A stretch of DNA of 64,000 nucleotides from Robbsia sp. KACC 23696 (GTDB lineage: Bacteria; Pseudomonadota; Gammaproteobacteria; Burkholderiales; Burkholderiaceae): contig NZ_CP156626.1 in the NCBI RefSeq assembly GCF_039852015.1, positions 1,274,249-1,338,248 of the forward strand, in the 5' to 3' direction. Below, piece by piece: positions 9,290-18,298 of the stretch. The notes beneath the pieces were generated by a model. That model made no database searches, was not told the origin of the DNA, and saw only the letters and a list, made by a program, of their open reading frames with translations. How positions within the stretch are numbered: position 1 is the stretch's first letter; each line of letters opens with the position of its first letter. Both the position numbers and the translations under genes were made by a program.

Positions 9290-10270
9290 TCAGTTGCCTT
9301 CCGGGACGTGGGACACGCTGTGTGCTGCACTGGACGTATCGCAGGGAACTTGAAACAAGGTGCGTTGTTCCGGGTCGGTTGTGAGACGCCGCGCGCTGAG
9401 CGCGTGGCCCCACACGCAGCCGCTATCGAGGCCCAACAGGCGATCGCGGGTGATAAGGCCCAATGCTGCCCAGTGCCCGAAGATCACCGTGATGTCGTTG
9501 GTGCTACGGTCCGGGACATCGAACCACGGCATATAGCCGGGCAACGCAGACTCTAAGCCGCCATTTGCCTTGAATTCCATTTCGCCGGCAGCATTGCAAA
9601 AGCGCATTCGCGTCAAGGCGTTGGCAATCACGCGCAAGCGATCGTCGCCAACGAGGTCTTCTCGCCACACATTGCCGTTACCGGCATAGATGCGGGCAAT
9701 GAACGTGCGCCAATCGTCGCTACGTAAGCCGGCTTCGAGTTCGCCGGCCAGTCTTAGGGTGGTGTGCGCGTCCCATTGTGGCGGGACGCCGGCGTGCACC
9801 AGCAGCATGTTGTTTGCAAAGTGCGCCATCGGTCGATGCCGGACCCAATCGATCAAAGCGGCTGAATCGGGGGCACCTAGAATATCGGCGATCGTGTCGC
9901 CCCGTTTCATCGTGCGGACACCGGCGGCAACGGCCAATAGATGCAGGTCGTGATTACCGAGAATCGAGATGACGCGGTCGCCTAAAGCGATCAGTCGACG
10001 TAAGGTACCAAGCGAGTCATGGCCGCGGTTGACGAGGTCGCCTGCGATCCACAACGGTGAGCGACCAAGCGTTTCCCCGTTCGCGATTCGTCGCTCATCG
10101 TCGGCGTCGATCTGATCAAGCAAACGATCGAATGCATCGCGACAGCCCTGGAGATCACCGATGGCGATGGGGACGCTGGGGACGGCGTAACTCCTGGGGG
10201 ATTGCGCGCCGGGAGCGGATAATGTCATCAGGTCGCCGTCGGGAGCGGACTCGGAAAGCAAAACAGGCAT
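9290..10270 (-). CDS. apaH: Bis(5'-nucleosyl)-tetraphosphatase, symmetrical (ApaH)
   Basis: Metallophosphatase hydrolysing Ap4A to two ADP. Motifs in order are IAIGDLQGCRDAFDRLLDQI (metal ligands; ApaH can carry Gln where other phosphoesterases have His), WIAGDLVNRGHDSLGTLR, ILGNHDLHLLAVAAG, LLVHAGVPPQWD, and the final metal histidines in VIFGHWAALG and GLDSGCVWGHALSARRL. I start at ATG 10270 (326 residues); GTG 10282 or ATG 10228 are possible. The roughly 30 residues before the first motif are an extension compared with E. coli ApaH (280 residues). In Burkholderia apaH commonly marks one edge of the O-antigen region, and the same holds here. Confidence 0.95.
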   Translation of the reverse strand: MPVLLSESAPDGDLMTLSAPGAQSPRSYAVPSVPIAIGDLQGCRDAFDRLLDQIDADDERRIANGETLGRSPLWIAGDLVNRGHDSLGTLRRLIALGDRVISILGNHDLHLLAVAAGVRTMKRGDTIADILGAPDSAALIDWVRHRPMAHFANNMLLVHAGVPPQWDAHTTLRLAGELEAGLRSDDWRTFIARIYAGNGNVWREDLVGDDRLRVIANALTRMRFCNAAGEMEFKANGGLESALPGYMPWFDVPDRSTNDITVIFGHWAALGLITRDRLLGLDSGCVWGHALSARRLTTDPEQRTLFQVPCDTSSAAHSVSHVPEGN

Positions 10271-10733
10271 GGCCAAAAACACTAAAAATCAAGAGGATGG
10301 CCCGTGAGCCAGACACCGCCGAATGTCCCCACGGATTTACTGTCACCGTGACGGAGGCACGCAACAGGGAGAACGCGCTCAGCACTGCTATTTTGCCGGA
10401 AAACGAAATAGCATGTACGTGGATCCGCTGCTTGACGCCATGTGCCGGTATCCAAGTAACGCGTTGTTCCGGATCACCCGCGGCAAGCGAAACCGGTACC
10501 ACAAGGCAGATAGGCGAGCGATGCGCCTTTGTTTAAGATGACGCGCATTGGCGGCTGCTCCGAATTGCGCAATTTTCGTCCGACCCCTGAAGTCCAGTAT
10601 CATCAGGCCGTCGACGAAGCGATGGTTATTTTCGCCGTCAGCAGGTGCCGTGTGGTGCGCTGTTTGGCGGTTTTAGCGCATAGCGGACGAGCGGCATCGT
10701 CGCAGTATCCCTTTTTGATGCGGAGAAATTGAA
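10271..10733. other. Intergenic region between divergent apaH and rmd
   Basis: About 460 bases without a convincing gene. Short open frames on both strands (up to 115 codons) show no family signature and composition unlike neighbouring genes. It must hold the promoters for apaH and for the polysaccharide locus; GGAG at 10721-10724 is the probable ribosome-binding site of rmd. No clear -35/-10 pair, hairpin terminator or repeat was recognised. Confidence 0.5.
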
Positions 10734-11696
10734 TTGAGTTTATCGCCTTCTGATGCCCAGTCGACCACTCGGCATGCGCTGATCACGGGGATTAGAGGTT
10801 TTACCGGCGAATATTTAGCGCAGACGCTCTCCGCATCGGGGTATCGGGTCTCCGGCACACGCGTGCCGGAAGGAACGACGGCGCAGACCGATGGAACGGA
10901 TCCGTCCATTCTGTCACTCGATATTACCGACGAAGCCGCCTGCATTGCATTGATCGACCGGGTGCGCCCCAGCCATATCGTGCATTTGGCGGCCCGGACG
11001 TTTGTTGCCGATGACGACGCACTAGGCTTCTATCGCAGCAATGTCCTTGGAACGCTGAACCTATTGCAAGCTTGCGCAAAGGTGGGACACGTGCCCGAAC
11101 GGATCGTCATCGCCAGCAGCGCCAACATCTATGGCAATGCGGCCGGAACGATCGACGAGCGTTGCGTTGCCGCGCCGGTCAATCATTACGGCGCGAGCAA
11201 GTTGGCCATGGAGTGCTTGGTCCGCACCTGGGAAGATCGTTTGCCGATCGTGATCACACGGCCGTTCAATTACACCGGGCAGCACCAGAGTGTGCGCTTT
11301 TTGATTCCGAAGATCGTCTCGCATTTCATTCAGAAGAAAGACCGTATCGAATTGGGCAATCTGGACGTGGTTCGGGATTTCTCGGATGTGCGGTATGTGG
11401 CGGACGTCTATAAGGGCTTACTGGAAAACCAGGCGGCTATTGGTCAGACGGTTAATATCTGCAGTGAAAGCGAGCATGCGCTTGGCAACGTGATCGATCT
11501 GTGCCGGGAGTTGTCCGGGCAGTCGATCGACGTGCAAGTCAATCCGGCCTTTGTTCGCGCTAACGAGATCAAGTTTCTGATCGGCAGCGCTGAAAAGCTG
11601 CGCCGCTTAGTGCCCGATGCGCATCCGATCGCGCTGCGCGATACGCTTGCTTGGATGCTGGCGGAAGTGCCGGGAAATGGTAACGGCCGGAATTGA
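10734..11696 (+). CDS. rmd: GDP-4-dehydro-6-deoxy-D-mannose reductase (SDR family)
   Basis: Extended short-chain dehydrogenase that reduces the Gmd product to GDP-D-rhamnose. The Rossmann motif is ALITGIRGFTGEYLAQ (about 15-30), HLAARTFVADDD follows, the active-site YxxxK is HYGASKLAMEC (Tyr near 152), and RPFNYTGQHQSVRFLIPKI is the block typical of Rmd proteins. Start is TTG with GGAG ten bases upstream. At 320 residues it is close to the Pseudomonas Rmd (about 304). Its partner gmd lies 3 kb downstream, on the far side of a GT-C-like gene and wzm. That pair plus Wzm/Wzt points to a D-rhamnose homopolymer. A related reductase (for example for GDP-6-deoxy-talose) cannot be excluded. Confidence 0.85.
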   Translation: MSLSPSDAQSTTRHALITGIRGFTGEYLAQTLSASGYRVSGTRVPEGTTAQTDGTDPSILSLDITDEAACIALIDRVRPSHIVHLAARTFVADDDALGFYRSNVLGTLNLLQACAKVGHVPERIVIASSANIYGNAAGTIDERCVAAPVNHYGASKLAMECLVRTWEDRLPIVITRPFNYTGQHQSVRFLIPKIVSHFIQKKDRIELGNLDVVRDFSDVRYVADVYKGLLENQAAIGQTVNICSESEHALGNVIDLCRELSGQSIDVQVNPAFVRANEIKFLIGSAEKLRRLVPDAHPIALRDTLAWMLAEVPGNGNGRN

Positions 11697-11703
11697 TCGA
11701 CGA

Positions 11704-13467
11704 ATGCGCACTTCTAGGTCTTATCTTGGCGCGGGGCTTTGCGTCTTACTCGCGCTGGCAGTGTCACTCAGCATCATGGGCGTGTACGTGCATGGGCGTT
11801 TGTCGGGCGAGTTCTCGCATCACCTGATGCAGGCAAAACGCTGGGGCATGCCGCCGTTGTTGCAGGAAAAGGGACTGACGCCGCTTTACCTGCCTGGGAC
11901 CGAAGCCGGTTGGGACGGGCAGTTCTATTACGACGCGGCGAACGATCTGCTGGATCTCCATGGCACCAGTCGGTTCATCGATTCGGATGCCTACCGCTAT
12001 CAGCGCATCGGCTTGCCCTTGTTTGCCAAGGGGCTGGCAAGCGTTTTGGGCCAATCATGGGTGAGTCCTGAGCTGTACTACGCGGCGGACTTGTTGCTGA
12101 TTTTGTTGGCAACCTTTGTTGGCGCACGATTTTTCCAGTCGGCGGGGGTATCGCCATTTTGGATCCTGCTTTGGACTTTCGGCCCAGGCACGCAGTTGAC
12201 GCTGCTCAACGGTTTGCCGGATGCCTTTGCCGATGCGTGGGTCATCCTGGGCATGGTCGCCTTTGTCCGAGGACGCAACCTGCTATATGCCATTTCATTG
12301 GCCATGGCCGCGCTGTCGCGCGAGACGTTCGTCGTGTTGCCGTTGGCCCTGGGTGCCGGCGTGTTATTGCGTGGGGTCGTGCCTTCGTTGAATGCGTCGC
12401 GGCAGCGCATGCCGATTCCGGAGCTCGTTCGGGCGGCGTTCTGGCAGGCGATTCCAGTGCTGGTCTTCGCAGTCTGGCAGATATTCATCCGACTGCATTT
12501 CCATAAAGCCCCGTCTTCGCAGGCTGCCGGTATCCTCGGGCCGCCATTCGAGAGTTTGGTTCACCATCTTTCGGCAGGACTAGCGGGGCACTATCCGAGC
12601 GTGTCGGAAGGTAAGTGGTCGCGTATTGCCGGGGTCGATCTTGTCTTCTTTGTCGTCTTGTTGCTTGCCATGGCTGCTGTTTTTATCGCTCAGGTACGCG
12701 CGGTATGTAGCCGACAGCAACTGATCCAACGGTTCCCGGGCCTATTCGAAGTGAGCGCGGTGTCATTTGTGATCGTCATGCTCTACATGAGTTTTGGCGA
12801 TTCTGTGATTTGGAATTTTTCTGGGTTTATGAAAGCGGCGACGATCTTCGTTTTCCTGATCCCGTTCTTGATGACCTGGCGTAAGCAGCGGATCCCAGCC
12901 GTCCTATTGGTTTTTCTGCTCGTAATGGATGCCTATTTCGGTTGGCGGTTGTGGGCGTTCCGCCTTAGCGGTGCGCCGATCGTTTACAAGGTTGATCGTC
13001 AATGCGCAGCGCTTTCTTTTGACGAGCAGCCTACGTGTCGTAAAGATTTCGTATGGCAGGGAAGAGAGCTTCCTGGGATTGTCGGTAAGGTGACCGGGAC
13101 TGCGCGAGTCGCTACCCCAGCCTCGCGCGCCGACTTTCTGTCATATGGCCCCTATATCGCGCTGCCGCCGGGCCGTTATCGAGTGACGCTGCGTTATCGA
13201 CGAAGCGCCGACGCGAGTGCTGCCGCCTCGGTAGTACCTCCAGCGCAGGCGAAAGACTTTGACTGGCGAATGGGTGTATTCGGCGGCTCGGCGCGCGTTA
13301 CGCTCGCGCACGGACGTCTTCTGGCACTTGCCCAGCGCATGACGACTGATATCACCGTACCTACTCGGACTGAGGGGGTCGAATTACAGGTCTACTATGA
13401 CGGCATCGGGCAGCTTGCGCTCGACAGTATCGAGATTGCGCAAGCGGTAAGCGATACCTCGCATTAG
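11704..13467 (+). CDS. Polytopic GT-C-like membrane protein with C-terminal extracytoplasmic domain
   Basis: Inner-membrane protein of 587 residues with about ten to twelve hydrophobic segments. After the first membrane segment (LGAGLCVLLALAVSLSIMGV) comes a periplasmic loop with GTEAGWDGQFYYDAANDLL. This Asp-containing first loop is the pattern of GT-C glycosyltransferases that use polyprenyl-phosphate sugars. The last 130 residues (about 460-587) have no membrane segment and read like a beta-sandwich (LPPGRYRVTLRYRR, GVELQVYYDGIGQLALDSIE), perhaps binding carbohydrate. Start chosen at ATG 11704, eight bases after the rmd stop; ATG 11677 would overlap rmd. It could add a side-branch sugar to the exported glycan. 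The family is unassigned and no donor is known. Confidence 0.6.
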   Translation: MRTSRSYLGAGLCVLLALAVSLSIMGVYVHGRLSGEFSHHLMQAKRWGMPPLLQEKGLTPLYLPGTEAGWDGQFYYDAANDLLDLHGTSRFIDSDAYRYQRIGLPLFAKGLASVLGQSWVSPELYYAADLLLILLATFVGARFFQSAGVSPFWILLWTFGPGTQLTLLNGLPDAFADAWVILGMVAFVRGRNLLYAISLAMAALSRETFVVLPLALGAGVLLRGVVPSLNASRQRMPIPELVRAAFWQAIPVLVFAVWQIFIRLHFHKAPSSQAAGILGPPFESLVHHLSAGLAGHYPSVSEGKWSRIAGVDLVFFVVLLLAMAAVFIAQVRAVCSRQQLIQRFPGLFEVSAVSFVIVMLYMSFGDSVIWNFSGFMKAATIFVFLIPFLMTWRKQRIPAVLLVFLLVMDAYFGWRLWAFRLSGAPIVYKVDRQCAALSFDEQPTCRKDFVWQGRELPGIVGKVTGTARVATPASRADFLSYGPYIALPPGRYRVTLRYRRSADASAAASVVPPAQAKDFDWRMGVFGGSARVTLAHGRLLALAQRMTTDITVPTRTEGVELQVYYDGIGQLALDSIEIAQAVSDTSH

Positions 13468-13552
13468 GAGCGGCAACACTACCTGCTAGCGGCACATTTG
13501 GTGACGAAGAGCAGACTAGCTTTTAATGCAGCATCGCCGGACAAGATCGTTT

Positions 13553-13580
13553 TTGCCGGGCTATCAACTTTCGGTACAAT
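13553..13580 (+). promoter_or_regulatory. Candidate sigma-70 promoter upstream of wzm
   Basis: TTGCCG (13553-13558), a 16-base spacer and TACAAT (13575-13580) match the consensus at 4/6 and 5/6 positions. It lies in the 227-base gap between the GT-C-like gene and wzm, 115 bases before the wzm start codon. Confidence 0.4.
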
Positions 13581-13694
13581 ACCGGGCCCGCGAGGTAATT
13601 TGCTGTAATATCAGCGCGCGAGAGCGGCGCTGGGTTAAATTTTGTCTTCTAGGCGGGGTCACCGCTCTCCACTGGCACTTTGTAAGGACCGGAC

Positions 13695-14489
13695 TTGGCT
13701 GCGTTATTGTCTGCTGCCTTTCGATACCGCGGATTTATCCTCGGCAGCGTTAAGCGCGAATTCCAGACCCGTTATCGTTCGAGCATGCTCGGCGCGTTGT
13801 GGTTGATCCTGCAGCCCCTTGCGATGATCATCGTCTACACAGTGATTTTTTCGGAAGTCATGCGTGCGCGCATGCCGGGCGAGTCGAATTCGTTTGCCTA
13901 TAGCATATATCTTTGTGCCGGTACGTTGACCTGGGGTCTCTTTTCTGAAATCGTGAATCGGTCGCTGACGGTCTTCATCGACAATGCGAACTTACTGAAA
14001 AAGATCAGTTTCCCCAAGGTGGCGCTGCCGTCTATTGTAGTGTTGTCGGCATTGATCAATTTCGCGATCGTATTTGGTTTGTTTCTGGTGTTTCTTATTA
14101 CTAGCGGAAATTTCCCAGGGCTCAGTTTTATAGGATTTTTGCCTGTATTGCTGGTGCAAGTAGCATTTTCCGTGGGGTTAGGGTTGACGCTAGGGGTATT
14201 GAATGTCTTTTTCCGAGACGTCGGGCAGTTGATGACCATTGCCATTAGCTTTTGGTTCTGGATGACACCGATCGTTTACCCCGTCTCCGCGCTACCGCAC
14301 CCATTGCATTGGCTACTGAAAGTCAATCCAATGGCCATGCTGGTCGTGAACTACCAAGCAATTTTTGTTTTACATCAATGGCCTGCATGGACGGACATTG
14401 CCGTAGTCCTTGTGGAGGCGGCTCTCTTGATCGCTTTGGCGCTGCGGCTTTATCGCAAACACGCTGCGGACATGATCGACGAGCTGTGA
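13695..14489 (+). CDS. wzm: O-polysaccharide ABC transporter permease (Wzm, ABC-2 type)
   Basis: Integral membrane half of the ABC exporter that moves undecaprenyl-PP-linked polymer across the inner membrane. It has six predicted membrane segments in 264 residues and the family signature near the N-terminus (KREFQTRYRSSMLGALWLI, QPLAMIIVYTVIFSEVM), with FFRDVGQLMTIAISFWFWMT and PIVYPVSALP in the second half. Start is TTG at 13695 with AAGGA seven bases before it. Its ATPase partner wzt is separated from it by gmd. It is followed by a probable terminator, so gmd-wzt may have their own promoter. Confidence 0.93.
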   Translation: MAALLSAAFRYRGFILGSVKREFQTRYRSSMLGALWLILQPLAMIIVYTVIFSEVMRARMPGESNSFAYSIYLCAGTLTWGLFSEIVNRSLTVFIDNANLLKKISFPKVALPSIVVLSALINFAIVFGLFLVFLITSGNFPGLSFIGFLPVLLVQVAFSVGLGLTLGVLNVFFRDVGQLMTIAISFWFWMTPIVYPVSALPHPLHWLLKVNPMAMLVVNYQAIFVLHQWPAWTDIAVVLVEAALLIALALRLYRKHAADMIDEL

Positions 14490-14534
14490 TGCCCGTGCCA
14501 CTATTAGGAAAGTGTTGCTTTTTTGACTCATTTT

Positions 14535-14554
14535 GCCCGTTCCCGGGCGTTTTT
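14535..14554 (+). terminator. Possible intrinsic terminator after wzm
   Basis: GCCCG-TTCC-CGGGC hairpin followed by G and TTTTT, 46 bases downstream of the wzm stop. The stem is only five base pairs but all G-C. Confidence 0.5.
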
Positions 14555-14614
14555 CCGGCAGGCAATGTGTTGATCGTGGATATTAGCGGCCTCTTCTTGG
14601 ACGATGATTTATAG

Positions 14615-15745
<1,131 letters not shown>

Positions 15746-15871
15746 AACGGTTACCGCGCACGGAAGCGCGCGTTTCCGGGTCTCTCACCGCATAGTGTGG
15801 CGGCTTGTCGGCACCGGATGTCCGAGCGCGCGTCTTCCTGTATTTTTCTGCATCCGCAAGGCGTATCGGGC

Positions 15872-17095
15872 ATGGGGCAAATTTCAGTTCGTAGTGTCAG
15901 CAAGTCTTACAAGATCTATGCGTCCCGCTTTGGCCGCTTGTTAGAGTGGCTGTCGCCGCGACGTATCAGCCGACATCAACTGAAGTCAGTGTTGACGGAC
16001 ATCAGCTTTGAAGTCCGCCCCGGCGAAGCCGTGGGCGTCATCGGGATCAACGGTGCGGGCAAAAGCACGCTCCTGAAAATGATCACTGGGACCACGCACC
16101 CCACCAGTGGTAGCGTCACGATGACGGGCCGTGTTGCTGCAATGCTCGAACTGGGCATGGGCTTCCATCCTGATTTTAGTGGCCGCCAAAATGTGTACAT
16201 GGCGGGGCAACTGCTTGGATTGAGCAAGCAGGAAATCACGGCGGCCTTTCCACAGATTGAGGCATTTGCTGAAATCGGCGCACAGATCGACGAAGCCGTT
16301 CGTACCTATTCCAGCGGCATGCAAATGCGCTTGGCATTCAGTCTCGCCACGGCCTATCGTCCCGATATCTTGATCGTTGACGAGGCGTTGTCGGTCGGAG
16401 ATGCCCATTTCCAGCACAAAAGCTTCGAGCGAATCCGCGAGTTCCGTAAGCAAGGTACTACCTTGCTGATCGTCTCGCACGATAAGGCTGCGATCCAATC
16501 TATCTGCGATCGCGCGATCTTGTTGCAGGGTGGCCGTCTAGCGATGGAAGGCGATCCCGAGGCGGTGATGGACTACTACAATGCCTTGCTCGGCGATAAG
16601 ACCGGTGAAACGATCCGTCAGACACTTCGCGAAGATGGCCGCACGCAGACTATCTCGGGGGATGGTAGCGCCGAACTCCGTGACATCGCATTGTTGAACG
16701 CCAGTGGTCAATCGGTGGAGATCATTGATGTTGGCGCGGCAGTGCGGCTTTCAGTCGGTATCCTTGTCAACAAAGCGTTGCCGCGGCTTGTCCTTGGTTA
16801 CATGATCAAAGACCGCCTTGGTCAAGTTATGTATGGAACGAACACGGAAATCAAATCCTGTTCGATCGAAAACGTCGTAGGAGGGGAACGGCTGACGTTC
16901 AATTTTGATTTTCTGGCAAATTTGGGTGAAGGGACCTATTCCGTGAGCACGGCAATAGTCGGTGCCGATACACACTTCGATAGCAATCACGAATGGCGCG
17001 ATTTGGCTTTGGTATTCCAAGTCACCAATTTTTCCCGTGACCATTTCGCTGGCCTCGCTTGGCTTGACCCTACTGTGGATGTGCAGCGCGCGTGA
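15872..17095 (+). CDS. wzt: O-polysaccharide ABC transporter ATPase with carbohydrate-binding C-terminal domain (Wzt)
   Basis: ATPase half of the Wzm/Wzt exporter. Walker A GVIGINGAGKSTLLK (about 55-69), signature YSSGMQMRLAFSLA, Walker B DILIVDEALSVGD, and the switch His in LLIVSHDKAA make a complete nucleotide-binding domain. The C-terminal part (about 265-407) is a beta-rich domain of the Wzt carbohydrate-binding type, with GYMIKDRLGQVMYGTNTE and GEGTYSVSTAIVG. In E. coli O8/O9a such a domain recognises the chemically capped non-reducing end before export, so a capping enzyme should be encoded nearby; the FkbM methyltransferase that follows is the candidate. Start taken at ATG 15872 (407 residues); the upstream 25 codons of open frame look non-coding. 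Confidence 0.95.
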   Translation: MGQISVRSVSKSYKIYASRFGRLLEWLSPRRISRHQLKSVLTDISFEVRPGEAVGVIGINGAGKSTLLKMITGTTHPTSGSVTMTGRVAAMLELGMGFHPDFSGRQNVYMAGQLLGLSKQEITAAFPQIEAFAEIGAQIDEAVRTYSSGMQMRLAFSLATAYRPDILIVDEALSVGDAHFQHKSFERIREFRKQGTTLLIVSHDKAAIQSICDRAILLQGGRLAMEGDPEAVMDYYNALLGDKTGETIRQTLREDGRTQTISGDGSAELRDIALLNASGQSVEIIDVGAAVRLSVGILVNKALPRLVLGYMIKDRLGQVMYGTNTEIKSCSIENVVGGERLTFNFDFLANLGEGTYSVSTAIVGADTHFDSNHEWRDLALVFQVTNFSRDHFAGLAWLDPTVDVQRA

Positions 17096-17165
17096 TGCCT
17101 GGGTAGCGTGCCCATGATCCGCATGTCTATGGCATTACAGAATTTTTTAACGTAAAGATCCCACC

Positions 17166-18182
17166 ATGACCTTCGTCACTTACGCGCAAAACTTTGAAGA
17201 CGTGATGCTGCGCCGCGCGCTCCGCGACGTCGATAACGGCGTGTACGTCGACGTCGGCGCACAAGATCCGGATGTTTTTTCCGTGACGCGCACGTTCTAC
17301 GAGCAGGGCTGGCGCGGCGTCAATATCGATGCAGTAAAGACATGGTACGACGCATGCTGTCGTCGCCGCCCAGAGGATACCAACGTCAATGTTGCGATAT
17401 CCGACCAACCAGGGAAGCTGGTCTTTCACGAAGTAGAAGCGTCCGGATTATCTACTGCCAATGCCGAGCTGGCGCAGAAGTACCGGGAGCAGGGCTTCAC
17501 TGTCATCGACGTGGAAGTGCCGATGATCACGTTGTCCGAATTGCTGACGCACTACGGTGTCAGTGACATTCACTTCTTGAAAGTCGACGTCGAAGGAGAG
17601 GAGGTACGTGTCCTCGCGGGCATGGATTTCCAGAAGTGGCGGCCGTGGGTTGTCGTAATCGAAGCGACCAAACCGGGATCGCCGGAGTTGGTGGAGTGCG
17701 AGTGGGAGCCGGCGTTGTTGGGCGCCGGTTATGAGCGCGTCTATTTCGACGGCTTGAATCTCTACTATCTGGCGAAGGAGCAAGTACACCGTAAGCAGTA
17801 CTTCGAGGTGCCGCCGAATGTGTTCGATGATTTCGTATCGGCGGCAGAAGACGCTGCGCGTAGCGATGAAGTGCGTCGCCAGCAAGAAGTGATGCGGTTG
17901 ACACGGGGTTACGCTGCGTCCCAGGCCGAGAACGCTCGATTGACGCTCCGTATTGCTGCAGTGGAAGCGGAAAGCCACACACTGTTGGTGCGACTGAATA
18001 ACACCTGGAATACGCGACGTGTCGTGCGCGCAGTGGGATATCGTGTTTACCCCTATTTCTTGAAAGTGATAGAAGCCGGCAGCCGATTGACGGGGCGGAG
18101 TCCCGCTGCAAAAGCGGTCTGGATGAAGCTGCGGCCGGTTGCGCTGGCTGCCGTCCGTAAGATTCGCGGGATCGCGCGTTAG
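17166..18182 (+). CDS. FkbM-family methyltransferase with C-terminal coiled-coil segment
   Basis: SAM-dependent O-methyltransferase of the FkbM family (338 residues). The SAM-binding strand is NGVYVDVGAQDPDVFSVT (24-41), followed by WRGVNIDAVKTW, LKVDVEGEEVRVLAGM (about 139-154) and WVVVIEATKPGSPE. After residue 220 the family domain ends. A charged helical segment follows (SAAEDAARSDEVRRQQEVM, then ASQAENARLTLRIAAVEAES) with heptad-like spacing, and then a basic, partly hydrophobic tail (RVVRAVGYRVYPYFLKVIEA). It sits directly behind wzt. By analogy with WbdD of E. coli O8/O9a it may cap and so terminate the growing chain, with the coil anchoring or spacing it. That role is inference; methylation of an internal sugar is the alternative. 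Confidence 0.85.
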   Translation: MTFVTYAQNFEDVMLRRALRDVDNGVYVDVGAQDPDVFSVTRTFYEQGWRGVNIDAVKTWYDACCRRRPEDTNVNVAISDQPGKLVFHEVEASGLSTANAELAQKYREQGFTVIDVEVPMITLSELLTHYGVSDIHFLKVDVEGEEVRVLAGMDFQKWRPWVVVIEATKPGSPELVECEWEPALLGAGYERVYFDGLNLYYLAKEQVHRKQYFEVPPNVFDDFVSAAEDAARSDEVRRQQEVMRLTRGYAASQAENARLTLRIAAVEAESHTLLVRLNNTWNTRRVVRAVGYRVYPYFLKVIEAGSRLTGRSPAAKAVWMKLRPVALAAVRKIRGIAR

Positions 18183-18298
18183 CGCGCCGTGTGCGTGACG
18201 GGAATGTCATGCCAGGCAGCCCCGGGACTGGCTCCCGGATCGCATCGTGAAATGGTCCGCCCGTTCGACGTGCGTGGACGTCGCCGCTAATAAAGACA

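Noticed and set aside
10271-10733. Short frames upstream of rmd as extra genes
   Set aside because: No motif, no ribosome-binding site, and overlapping frames on both strands of similar length.
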